Assembly: GCA_030849075.1 (NCBI GenBank)
Contig: JASAOO010003385.1
Location: forward strand, 1-51,301
DNA length: 51,301 nucleotides
Source: Zelonia costaricensis
Lineage: Eukaryota > Euglenozoa > Kinetoplastea > Trypanosomatida > Trypanosomatidae
Direction: 5' to 3'
The notes under the pieces were generated by a model that was given only the letters and a program-made list of their open reading frames with translations, was not told where the DNA came from and ran no database searches. Positions 20,601-28,188 of the stretch are shown in pieces. How positions within the stretch are numbered: position 1 is the stretch's first letter; each line of letters opens with the position of its first letter. A program made the position numbers and the translations under genes.

Positions 20601-21242
20601 TCCTACACGGTGCCCATCCCCAGTCTGACGGTGCTGCCGGACGGCACGCGCGTTCCCGAGGACCGCCGCCCACCGTTCCGGCAGGGAGGGCGCCGCGGAC
20701 GCAACGGGCCCGGCGGTGGTGGCAGCGGCGGCCGGGGCCGTGACGACAAGGCTGGGGCGAGTGCGGCAGCAGGCAAGGTACCCGAGGCGGAGTCCGCGAA
20801 GCCAGCCATGCTTTTCGGCGAGTTCGCGCTCTGCCTCGTCGCGGCGGGCGTGGTGACGGCTGCGGCGGTGCTCTGGCACACGTCGGCCTCGACCTTCGCG
20901 CTGCTCTCGTGGGGTGGGCCGATGCTGCTGCAGGTCTGCAGCGTGGCCGTCGCCGCGGTGATGCTCGCCTTTGCGCTCGGCCTCGCCGTCGCCGCCAAGG
21001 GCCGCACCGCTGGAAGTGGCTTGCACCGGCACAGCATCTTCACGGCGTTCGCGGACTGGCAGTGTGCGGCGTGTCTCTCACTCAACTTCTCCCGCAACCG
21101 CCGCTGCTTCGTGTGCCGTGCGCCCTTCGACCCGCACAGCTGCGTGGCCGTGTTCAGCGGCCGCAACCCGCCGGAGCCGCCGCTGATGGACCCCAACCAC
21201 GCCGCCTACACCGCCTCCTACGGCATCAGGTCCCCCGCGTAG
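17700..21242 (+). CDS. XRN-family 5'-3' exoribonuclease with C-terminal membrane anchor and RanBP2-type zinc finger
   Basis: This 1180-aa protein starts MGVPKFAAWLTKKYP, the XRN hallmark. Catalytic-core motifs are intact: IDLNG with D32, AIDGVAPRAKMNQQRARR with D83, FDSNCISPGT, GEGEHKF with E287/E289, GLDADLI with D317/D319 and GNDFLPH with D602. It should therefore degrade 5'-monophosphate RNA processively. Ala/Pro/Ser-rich insertions interrupt the core at about 165-220, 365-460 and 540-580. After the core come disordered linkers, then two hydrophobic segments (about 1039-1059 and 1073-1099) and a zinc finger with C1122, C1125, C1136 and C1139 (CX2CX10CX2C, preceded by DW), the RanBP2 type. 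A membrane-anchored XRN is unusual. Trypanosomatids have four XRN paralogues (A-D); I do not assign this one. The start is fixed by the conserved MGVPKF. Confidence 0.94.
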   Translation: MGVPKFAAWLTKKYPSMVVDRCPSDVHGLYIDLNGLIHPCCHDEHDASVALRTQEEKLRSICLAIETLVVTVKPQHVVYIAIDGVAPRAKMNQQRARRYMSAAVPLTDTEKPVHGGSHEISAAVVAAIEKEFTPAERDVVERDLEDVSQALMGDVLYGGGGIELAAAPGATEEGEATSPASAPAPPPSTAVHADPSTASPTFPSPPTPPPPAAADAAAAVAPAKFDSNCISPGTVFMDAVAAEVRDYVRRKLAPTSEGGVSGTARPATHAHWAGLTVVFSDSNTAGEGEHKFLDFLRTQSAFSGFNGGGSHVIAGLDADLIFLSLSLHIPRVVILRDHDRSTYAQALLPDTLGGTLVTVKVQVGAAPARGRVAGGPLVASASTSSIGSVAALAAGAEGEAGAEGEAASPVSGTASTTAPSEDGEKGAAAPAELLSSGSPTSASPASPLAEVLCTPATPLPAVPIADMIVVPCSGYEYFDLDVVGAALVSEVYQLSLDKGVQLRGDPLAVAANCIAANGFRFHFSSDGGVVPAETATATAESTGAATATAATATTTTKNAERHGGKRDGRARAPPPPFHPCTATSNSKIIDDFIVLGMLLGNDFLPHLPSVYCGESAMDTILDVYVSAVLPYGYLTGGQYEIQLAQLERFLRAYAAVEAMRFRQFAIQAGAMTPQEAATPELYSAADRRCWRDPYVRTTTLRDEAGVQAACRAYVEGLRFVWRYYSSISLQVSWSWYYPFHHAPLALDVADFLRAQGPEVQTTLAAPKLERQPPTPFCQLLCILPPRSRGLVPAALQPLMTSPPPELADTFPHRWTVDSTGAYGKDHLAAVLLPFANLPRLQEAVTTAADTYTAEERQRNTLLSQHHVFQVRPAEAPPGAAESADGAAAADGASAPSKPPRPSSRRKPSPAAAVATSASSSRTFRIQGGGLTELHADDVPADLRDCCDVVMCSALVDVVPPLSRPRSYSYTVPIPSLTVLPDGTRVPEDRRPPFRQGGRRGRNGPGGGGSGGRGRDDKAGASAAAGKVPEAESAKPAMLFGEFALCLVAAGVVTAAAVLWHTSASTFALLSWGGPMLLQVCSVAVAAVMLAFALGLAVAAKGRTAGSGLHRHSIFTAFADWQCAACLSLNFSRNRRCFVCRAPFDPHSCVAVFSGRNPPEPPLMDPNHAAYTASYGIRSPA

Positions 21243-22412
21243 GTGGCGCGAGGTCACTGTCTTGATCCACCGGTGGCGCTGTCCCCCCCCCCCCCCAATC
21301 CCGACTCGCTCTCCTTCACCTTGACATTGCCGTGCTTGCGTTGGTAGTATTCAATGATGGTTCGCACGCTTTCATGTGCGCCACAAAACATGGACTTAAA
21401 CAGGGCGATGGGGGTGCGCCGCAAGAATTGCGCCGACTGCGGCAACCATGGCGAAAGCCTTGTCCTCCCTGAGACGCTATCCAGCACCCCCGGGTGCACG
21501 CACGCACAAGTGTCGTGCAGGTCGACGGTGTGCGTGTGCTTGCGTGTGTGTGCGCGTGTGAGCGTGGTTCGGTGCACCTCTACGCAACTGATGCCGTTTG
21601 TGCACTGCGCAATGCCTCGTTGACGGTCGTTGCTGCTTCATTCCAGCTCCCTTTGCCCGTTCAGCTTTCCGCCACTCCTTCCTTCTGCTCGTTACATCAC
21701 CGCCGCTGGCAGGAGTCCACCCATCACTGCCCGCCACTCACTCCCTCTCTCACACCCTCCTCAGCACGGGTACCTTCTCGCACCTCCCCTGTAGCTTGTT
21801 GACCGCCCCCCCCCCCCCTGGCCACATCTCCATCGCATCAAGCGTACGTGCATTTGTGTACAGGTGTGGCACGTGTTGACTTGTCTTTTATTCTCTCTTC
21901 ACACTCCCCCTTCTCCTCGGCGTGCCTCACCCTTGCCAGCTTCACACACTTGCCCCGCCTCCCTGCAACCATTCGTGTCAGCTCACGCGTCGCCCACGTC
22001 GTGCTGCCGCATCGGTTCATCCGCGCCGCGTCCCGTGTCCACTTTTCCCCTCTCCCTCCTGCGTTTGGCTGAGCGTACGTGTGCTTGTCTGTGTGTGCAT
22101 TCGCGTGCCCTTCCAGCCACGCCAACACCAGCAGCCGCAAGCGCCACAGGAGTTGGATCGAGGGAACGCGTCAGCGTCGTTGGCGCCCCCTCCCCTCGAG
22201 GCCCCCTTCTTGTCCTCCTCTGCCGCCCGACCCCCCCCCCTCAAAACGGTGCGACGCTGTGCCACAACGCGCGTACGGGCACGTCGTCGCTTCTATTTTC
22301 TTGGCCTTCGCTTGTCGGCGGCCGTTTCGCCCTTTGCCCTGTGCCGCCGTGTCCATCGCCTGGCCCCTCCTCCCCCCTCCCCTCCCCCCTTCACACGCAC
22401 ACCGCCGTGCCA

Positions 22413-22444
22413 CACCCTTCTTCACCTTTTGCGTTTTTGGGAAG
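22413..22444 (+). promoter_or_regulatory. Candidate spliced-leader acceptor for the pyrophosphorylase mRNA
   Basis: The sequence CTTCTTCACCTTTTGCGTTT is followed by GGGAAG, with AG at 22443-22444. This predicts a 5' UTR of about 116 nt whose second half is the CA microsatellite. Confidence 0.5.
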
Positions 22445-22487
22445 TTTTGGAGGAGGCCGCAACCTGCTGCAACCACGACGTAGGGAG

Positions 22488-22493
<6 letters not shown>

Positions 22494-22546
<53 letters not shown>
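22494..22546 (+). repeat. (CA)n microsatellite next to the pyrophosphorylase start codon
   Basis: A perfect CA run of about 53 nt, the longest in the window, ends 14 nt before the ATG at 22561. It would lie in the 5' UTR. Confidence 0.97.
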
Positions 22547-22548
<2 letters not shown>

Positions 22549-22560
22549 GTATCTGCGACA

Positions 22561-24456
22561 ATGCCGTCGAATCCCTCGCACGCGCACCTGCAGGCGCTGC
22601 GTGAGGAGCTCTGCATGCCCGGCCTCGACCAGGGCCACCTCTTCAAGGGCTGGCCAGAGACGATGGACGAGTGCAGCGAGGCGCAGGTGGCCTTCATGAC
22701 GGAGCTGTACATGTTCGGCAACATCTACCACGGCGGGGTGACGCAGTACATCCGCATGGGCCAGGAGCTGCTGGCGCGCGAGAGCGACGAGGTCGACCTC
22801 GATGCGCTTGATATGCCACCTCTCATCTTCGAGGCGCCCTCCCTGTACCGGCGCACGTCGGAGATGACGGCGCTGGAGGCGCGGGGCGCGGAGATGCTGC
22901 ACAAGACGGTGTTCGTCCTCGTGGCGGGCGGCCTGGGGGAGCGGCTGGGCAGCTCGAACATCAAGGTTGCCCTGCCGGTCGAGACCGCCACCTGCACGCC
23001 GTACCTGGCCCACTACCTCAAGTGGGCCCAGCGCGTCGGCGGAAACGACGTGCCGTTCGTGATCATGACCTCCGGCGACACCCACGACCTCACCCTGAAG
23101 CTGCTGTGCGACCTGCGCATCGACATGCCAAACCTGAATGTGCTGAAGCAGGAGCAGGTCTTCTGCTTTGCCGACAGCGCGGCGCACCTCGCGGTGGGCA
23201 AGGACGGCAAGCTCCTGCGCAAGCCGCACGGCCACGGCGACGTGCACTCGCTCATCTACAACGCCACCGTCAGCTCCGGCGTGGTGCCCGAGACCGCCGA
23301 CGGCACGGAGACGCCGCCGCCGCTGGTCAACGCATGGCTTGCGGCCGGCTACGAGTCCATCGTCTTCTTCCAGGACACGAACGCGACGTCGGTGCACACG
23401 ATCCCCATCAGCCTGGCCATGAGCGACGCGCACTCGCTCGACATGAACTTCACATGCATTCCGCGGCTGCCGCGCGAGGCGATTGGGCTGCTGTGCCGCA
23501 TCAAGAAGCAGAGCGGCGACCCGTGGCTTGTCGCCAACGTGGAGTACAACCTCTTCGAGGAGGTCGCACGGACGCTGACCAAGGAGGGCGGCGACGTGGC
23601 GAGCGGGCCGTCGGGCTTCTCGCCGTTCCCGGGCAGCATCAACACACTCGTCTTCAAGCTGTCGAGCTACGCGGACCGGCTGCGGGCCTCGCACGGCACG
23701 GTGCCGGAGTTCATCAACCCCAAGTACTCGGACGCAACCCGGCGCTCCTTCAAGAAGCCAGCCCGCATCGAATCCATGATGCAGGACATGGCGCTACTCT
23801 TCTCGGAGGTCGAGTTCCGCGTTGGCGGCACCGTCTTCGAGCGCTTCTCGTACCAGCCGGTGAAGAACTCGCTGGACGGGGCTGCGGCGCTGGTGAAGCA
23901 GGGCAACGCCGCCCACTGCGCCGCCACAGGCGAGGCCGACTTCTACGAGCTGCAGCGTCGCCGTCTGAAGGCGATTGGGCTGCCGCTCTTCTACAACTCC
24001 CAGCCCGAGGTGACCGTGGCCGGCGACGTCGTCGGCGTGCACCTCTTTCCGATTATCGTGCTGGACGCGATGTGCACCGGCAACGGCTCGCTGGAGGACC
24101 TCGCCCGTGTGTTCCCCAACCCGCTGCACGTCCGCATCGACCACCGCAGCACGCTCTTGATCGAAGGCCGTGTCGTGGTCGAGAGCCTGGAGCTGTACGG
24201 TGCCCTCACCATCCGCGGCCCCACCGACCCGTCATCACCGCCTTTTGTTGTGCGCAACGCCTCGGTGCGCAATGCCGGCTGGTCCGTGCACGCCATCCCA
24301 TCGCTTTACGCCGGCGAGGACGACGACTTGACGGAGGTGGATCGCATTCGTGGATTCCGGCTGGACAAGACGGCCATGACGGTGATGGACTTCGCGGCGG
24401 AGCTGGACGCGCCGGCGGAAGCCAGCTCGAGCCCATCGGACGCAGCCAAGCTCTGA
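22561..24456 (+). CDS. USP: UDP-sugar pyrophosphorylase
   Basis: This 631-aa enzyme makes UDP-sugars from sugar-1-phosphates and UTP, with broad specificity (glucose, galactose, pentoses) in the Leishmania enzyme. It therefore feeds surface glycoconjugate synthesis and galactose salvage. The nucleotide-binding loop VAGGLGERLGSS (121-132) is followed by K135. KPHGHGDVH is at 221-229 and FQDTNA at 270-275, all typical of UGP/USP uridylyltransferases. The C-terminal region holds the left-handed beta-helix-like segment (around VVVESLELYGALTIRGP). Length matches the Leishmania protein (about 630 aa), and the N-terminal QALREELC and GLDQGHLF segments are recognisable, which supports the start at 22561. 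The last residues are DAAKL; AKL fits the PTS1 peroxisome/glycosome consensus. T. brucei lacks this enzyme, to my knowledge. Confidence 0.96.
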   Translation: MPSNPSHAHLQALREELCMPGLDQGHLFKGWPETMDECSEAQVAFMTELYMFGNIYHGGVTQYIRMGQELLARESDEVDLDALDMPPLIFEAPSLYRRTSEMTALEARGAEMLHKTVFVLVAGGLGERLGSSNIKVALPVETATCTPYLAHYLKWAQRVGGNDVPFVIMTSGDTHDLTLKLLCDLRIDMPNLNVLKQEQVFCFADSAAHLAVGKDGKLLRKPHGHGDVHSLIYNATVSSGVVPETADGTETPPPLVNAWLAAGYESIVFFQDTNATSVHTIPISLAMSDAHSLDMNFTCIPRLPREAIGLLCRIKKQSGDPWLVANVEYNLFEEVARTLTKEGGDVASGPSGFSPFPGSINTLVFKLSSYADRLRASHGTVPEFINPKYSDATRRSFKKPARIESMMQDMALLFSEVEFRVGGTVFERFSYQPVKNSLDGAAALVKQGNAAHCAATGEADFYELQRRRLKAIGLPLFYNSQPEVTVAGDVVGVHLFPIIVLDAMCTGNGSLEDLARVFPNPLHVRIDHRSTLLIEGRVVVESLELYGALTIRGPTDPSSPPFVVRNASVRNAGWSVHAIPSLYAGEDDDLTEVDRIRGFRLDKTAMTVMDFAAELDAPAEASSSPSDAAKL

Positions 24457-24707
24457 GACGGCGAAGCTGTTCAACGTTGACGCGTCGGTTTGCGTGCGGG
24501 TGGCTGTGTGTTTGTTCAACTCGAGCAGCGGCTGAGCCACACCTGCGGTCAAGGTGGAAGTGAAGCGGGTCGAGCTGGTGGACCACCACATAGTCCACAC
24601 TATGTATGTGTGTGTGTGTCTGCACCGAGCACCACTTGCAAGATACGAAGACGTCACCGCAGCATCATTGAAGTCGTGCATCAACATCCACACGAGCTCA
24701 TCAGTTT

Positions 24708-24712
<5 letters not shown>

Positions 24713-24746
<34 letters not shown>
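24713..24746 (+). repeat. (CA)n microsatellite
   Basis: A perfect CA dinucleotide run in the spacer after the pyrophosphorylase gene. Confidence 0.95.
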
Positions 24747-24751
<5 letters not shown>

Positions 24752-25043
24752 GCACACCAAGAGATGCGAGCGGACCCAGACAGCGTCGCTGCACAGCAAA
24801 AAAACGAAACGGAAGAGACAAAAGTCCGCACTCACGGCAAAGAGAACGGACCCGCTGTCGTGATGGCCGTCGCTCCTCCATCCACGTGGTGTGGCGGGTC
24901 AGCCGCTGTGGGAAAGGGGAGCACCCTGGCGGTCACACCCGAGAAGCTGAACGCGTGAGGTTTTTTCTTTTTCCGAAACGGAGCATCACACGTTTCTGAC
25001 GTGTCGTGCGTGCGTGTCGGCTTGATGCGGCGGCTCACGTCAA

Positions 25044-25045
<2 letters not shown>

Positions 25046-25080
<35 letters not shown>
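25046..25080 (+). repeat. (CA)n microsatellite
   Basis: A perfect CA dinucleotide run about 260 nt upstream of the next start codon. Confidence 0.95.
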
Positions 25081-25083
<3 letters not shown>

Positions 25084-25336
25084 GCATGCATGCGTTGCCA
25101 GCGGCGTCCACCCCCTCCCCCGCACCCGCTCTCTGTACCCATCTCCCTTGGCTTGTACGTCCGCGGCGCGTCTCTGCCAGGTGCGGTCTTTCCTCCTCAC
25201 CCCCCCCCCCTGCGGGGCACACCTACATGCAGCACATGCACGCGAAGACCTCCACACACACCGCGACACAGACACCCCCCACACACACACCGCACCTTTG
25301 CCTCTCCTCGTCCCCGACGCACCGGCCGCAGTTACG

Positions 25337-27628
25337 ATGCCGTTGATTCTGCGCGTGTGCGTCGCGGTGGAGCCGGGCCCACCCGCCTCCCCGCCGTTGG
25401 CGCCCTCGCCCTCCTTCGGTCACGGCAGCCGGGCCTCCGAGCCGGCCCACGCAACCGCCCCCGCAGCGGCGGCAGCCCTGCCGTCTCGGCCGTCCAAGCT
25501 CAAGGCGGCGCCAGGGGACTCGTCGGCGGCTCACCACAGCCCTTTTGGGCGCCTCTTCAAGAAGACTGCGCCGTCAGCATCCGCAGCAGCGGGCAAGGGC
25601 ACGGCAGAGAGCAGCAAGAGACCCTCGCCCTCAGCCGGCACCGCCCGTGAGCTCTGCCTCGAGATACCAGTGCCCCCGCCACCACCTGCAAGGTCCGCAG
25701 TGGGGACTGGCGACGCCCCTACGAGCCATGAACCGCAGTCCGGCCCCGGTCAACAGCATCCGCAGCCCGCTGCACTTTCCCAGTCGGGCACACCACCGCC
25801 CACCAACGCGCCGCCGCCACCCGCAAAGGATGCACTGCGGCACCGCTCGCTGGCGTGGCTGTCTCTGCAGGTCACGCCCGCCACATCGATCAAGGCGGTG
25901 GTGCAGCAGGTGCGGGACGCCGTGCAACGGCGCATGAATGCGCGCATCTGCACGGCGGAGTCGGGCAGCAGCCACAGTGGGCGCAGTGGCTCCGGTCATG
26001 ACGCGCACGCTAGGCCGCGCTCCTCGTCGGATGCTGCTGCTGTTGCTGCCGCAGCTGGGGCTACAGGGGAAGCGTCCACGGCGCTGGAGTCGTCTGCGAA
26101 CGCGGCGGCCTCCAGCGGCACGGCGGACGCCAAGGAGGAGCTGTGCCTCTGCCTCGCTGATAAGCACGGTGTCTACCACTGGCTTGGCGGCACGCGGCAC
26201 TTCCCCAAGTCGGCAGTGCTGCGGGCCCCCTTCATCACGGACGTCTGCCTCCGCTCCCACGCGGACTTCGAGGAGCAGCGGCGCGAGCGGCGGCGTGAGG
26301 CCCGGGCCCATCGCGCGGCGCAGCGCGGCACGGCCCGGCGCACGTCGACGTCGTCGTCGTCCCCGGCGGGCTCGGCGTCCTCTGCTGGCAACTCCTCATC
26401 GCTTCTCTCCGTGCTGGACGGCGCAGCCGGGGACGCGCAGGAGGGCAATGGGCCGGGCCACGACAAGCGTGGCGGACGTAAGCGCAAGGGCCGCAAGGCT
26501 ACCGGCGGGGACGCGGGACCTTCTGCGAGAGCCTTCGCCGGTGCCGCCACCGCGACCGCGGCGGCATCACCTGGGCATCCGAAGTTCGCGTTTCTGCACG
26601 GCATCGTCCTCCCCGTTGCGGTGCTGCGGCAGCACAACCCGCACCTCACCGCGCCCAGCAAGCACCACCCACAAGGCGACCGCACGCCGCGGCAGTACGC
26701 GGAGGTGCGTGTCCCGCCTGAGCTAAAGACGGACCCGCTAGACACGTCGCCCGAGAGCCACGTCGCGCCGGCGGCGGCGGCAGCGGTGCACGCAACGCCC
26801 GCAGAGGCGCCAGGCCCCGCCTCGTTGCCCGTGCGGAGCGCCTCCGCGGCGTCGGCCTCGCACGGCCCGCTCGGCAGCGAGGGCGCCGCGACGGCAGACG
26901 ATGCAGCCGCCACCGCATCACCGACCACGCCGCCGTCAGCGCCGCCCCCGCCGGCAGTTGCCGCCGCCGCATCCGCAGGAAACCTCACGGACTCTTCCGC
27001 CCTTTCACGGTCCTCTGCATCGACGCTGCCCAGCCGCACCGTGCACACCGACGATGCTCGCGCTGCGCAGCACCACGACGACGGCGGGTCTCCGGCACCG
27101 TCGCCGCGGCCCCACGCCGACCGGGGTGCCTCTGCGGGCAGCCGCAGCGACGCGGCTCAGGTGACGGTGCACATCGCCCCAGCCGCCGCGCCGGACGTGG
27201 CGATAGCGAGGGAGGCGCAGGCCTCTGTGGCGGCGCTGCGGGCACAGGGGCTCAGCGACGCGCAGGCGTGTGCGGTGCTCGCGGGCGGCGAGGCGGTGGC
27301 GCGTCGTGCCCTCGCACAGGCCCAGGCGGAGTACGCGGCGGCACTGGCCGAGTACAGGGCGATGGTACCCCCCGCCCCGGGCGACGTGGACGCGGCCTCC
27401 GCGCCCGGTCCGGCACAAGACGCGGAGTGGACGGCGCTGGTGCAGCGCAAGCTGGAGCTGCAGCGTGAGCTGGACACGTACCGGGATGCGGAGCGGCAGT
27501 GCGAGCGGCTGACGACGCTGGCGGAGTGCCTGGAGAAGGAGCTGCACGACCGCACAGAGCGGCGCGTGTTGCTGGCGGGCCTGCGCCGTGACGGCGGCGA
27601 CACGGGGGTGCCCGTTGGTGGTGCCTGA
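25337..27628 (+). CDS. Hypothetical low-complexity/coiled-coil protein with possible split ubiquitin-like head
   Basis: I do not recognise this 763-aa protein. It begins with a beta-strand-like MPLILRVCVAVEP, then a Pro/Ser/Ala-rich insertion, then a strand-helix unit LAWLSLQVTPATSIKAVVQQ (about 172-191) continuing into an amphipathic helix, and a further ordered block around 268-310 (CLCLADKHGVYHWLGG, FITDVCLRSH). This order of elements recalls a ubiquitin-like fold with a large insertion. A Lys/Arg-rich low-complexity stretch follows (around 315-400). Near 620-665 is a helical segment with ALRAQGLSDAQACAVL that could be UBA-like, and residues about 695-750 form a coiled coil. The next gene has a similar layout. 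The ATG at 25337 is chosen because everything upstream in frame is CA-repeat or pyrimidine spacer. Confidence 0.8.
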   Translation: MPLILRVCVAVEPGPPASPPLAPSPSFGHGSRASEPAHATAPAAAAALPSRPSKLKAAPGDSSAAHHSPFGRLFKKTAPSASAAAGKGTAESSKRPSPSAGTARELCLEIPVPPPPPARSAVGTGDAPTSHEPQSGPGQQHPQPAALSQSGTPPPTNAPPPPAKDALRHRSLAWLSLQVTPATSIKAVVQQVRDAVQRRMNARICTAESGSSHSGRSGSGHDAHARPRSSSDAAAVAAAAGATGEASTALESSANAAASSGTADAKEELCLCLADKHGVYHWLGGTRHFPKSAVLRAPFITDVCLRSHADFEEQRRERRREARAHRAAQRGTARRTSTSSSSPAGSASSAGNSSSLLSVLDGAAGDAQEGNGPGHDKRGGRKRKGRKATGGDAGPSARAFAGAATATAAASPGHPKFAFLHGIVLPVAVLRQHNPHLTAPSKHHPQGDRTPRQYAEVRVPPELKTDPLDTSPESHVAPAAAAAVHATPAEAPGPASLPVRSASAASASHGPLGSEGAATADDAAATASPTTPPSAPPPPAVAAAASAGNLTDSSALSRSSASTLPSRTVHTDDARAAQHHDDGGSPAPSPRPHADRGASAGSRSDAAQVTVHIAPAAAPDVAIAREAQASVAALRAQGLSDAQACAVLAGGEAVARRALAQAQAEYAAALAEYRAMVPPAPGDVDAASAPGPAQDAEWTALVQRKLELQRELDTYRDAERQCERLTTLAECLEKELHDRTERRVLLAGLRRDGGDTGVPVGGA

Positions 27629-28188
27629 CCATAGAATGCGAGCATTGTAGCCTACCGCGTACCTCGTGGCTGTATCTCGAGACGCATGAGTCAAGCGTGA
27701 AGCTCAACGTGGTTGTGCCCGATGGGCGTCCAGCAGTTATCGTAGAGCGCTCCAAGGCTGCGGGGTCACTTGAACGCCTTCTCCTTGCCCCCCCCCCCTT
27801 CCCCATGTGGCTCGCACGCGGAGTCGCGTGCGGCGGAAATCAAGCCTACGCGCACGACTGCACCCTGGCTGCGTGTACGTGTCTTTACTGTCCTTCACGC
27901 GTTCTTGTACTGTTCCTGCTTGATGTGTGTCTTCCGTGTGCAGGCCGAGGACGCAACTGTCCACGACGACTTCGTTGGCCCTCTCCACCCCCCCTGTACC
28001 GACTACTCGTTTCCCACTTGCGTTCATAGAGCCATCACCTCACACCATCTTACGACCCTCGTCCCACACACACGCGCGCGCGAGGGTGGCGCCAAGAAAG
28101 AAAAAAAGGCTGCACCAGCCCGCACCTCGCCCCCATCCCGCAGAGCACGTGGCGCACTTTCGGCCTCCCGCACATCTGCAGCGCCGCT
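27629..28188 (+). other. Intergenic region, no gene seen
   Basis: A short spacer with a poly-C run (about 27788-27799), pyrimidine-rich sequence (about 27978-28015), a CACACGCGCG stretch (about 28066-28082) and an A-rich patch (about 28099-28108). A CGCAGAG at about 28139-28145 and CTGCAG near 28180 are possible acceptors close to the next ATG. Confidence 0.65.

Larger units (their letters stand above)
21243..22560 (+). other. Intergenic/5' UTR region, no gene seen
   Basis: The spacer contains poly-C runs (about 21283-21296 and 21808-21819), TG-rich sequence (about 21529-21562), pyrimidine-rich stretches and the CA repeat abutting the next gene. The frame upstream of the pyrophosphorylase start is open to 21922 but encodes His/Thr, Pro and Cys/Val low-complexity sequence. 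Confidence 0.7.
24457..25336 (+). other. Intergenic region with two long CA repeats, no gene seen
   Basis: TG (about 24604-24620) is followed by CA runs (24713-24746 and 25046-25080), pyrimidine/poly-C sequence (about 25190-25210) and an imperfect CA stretch (about 25253-25290). The frame upstream of the next gene is open but encodes repeat-derived His/Thr sequence. Confidence 0.7.

Noticed and set aside
22171..23694. Minus-strand open frame (507 codons) opposite USP
   Set aside because: It is antisense to a well-recognised enzyme. Its C-terminal part reads through the CA repeat as a Cys/Val run.
24001..25336. CA repeats considered as CRISPR-like or satellite arrays
   Set aside because: They are simple dinucleotide microsatellites with no repeat-spacer structure.
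25001..25336. Upstream extension of gene 7 to the first in-frame ATG at 25001
   Set aside because: The extension encodes a long His/Thr run from the CA repeat and Pro-rich spacer. The ATG at 25337 starts the ordered segment.
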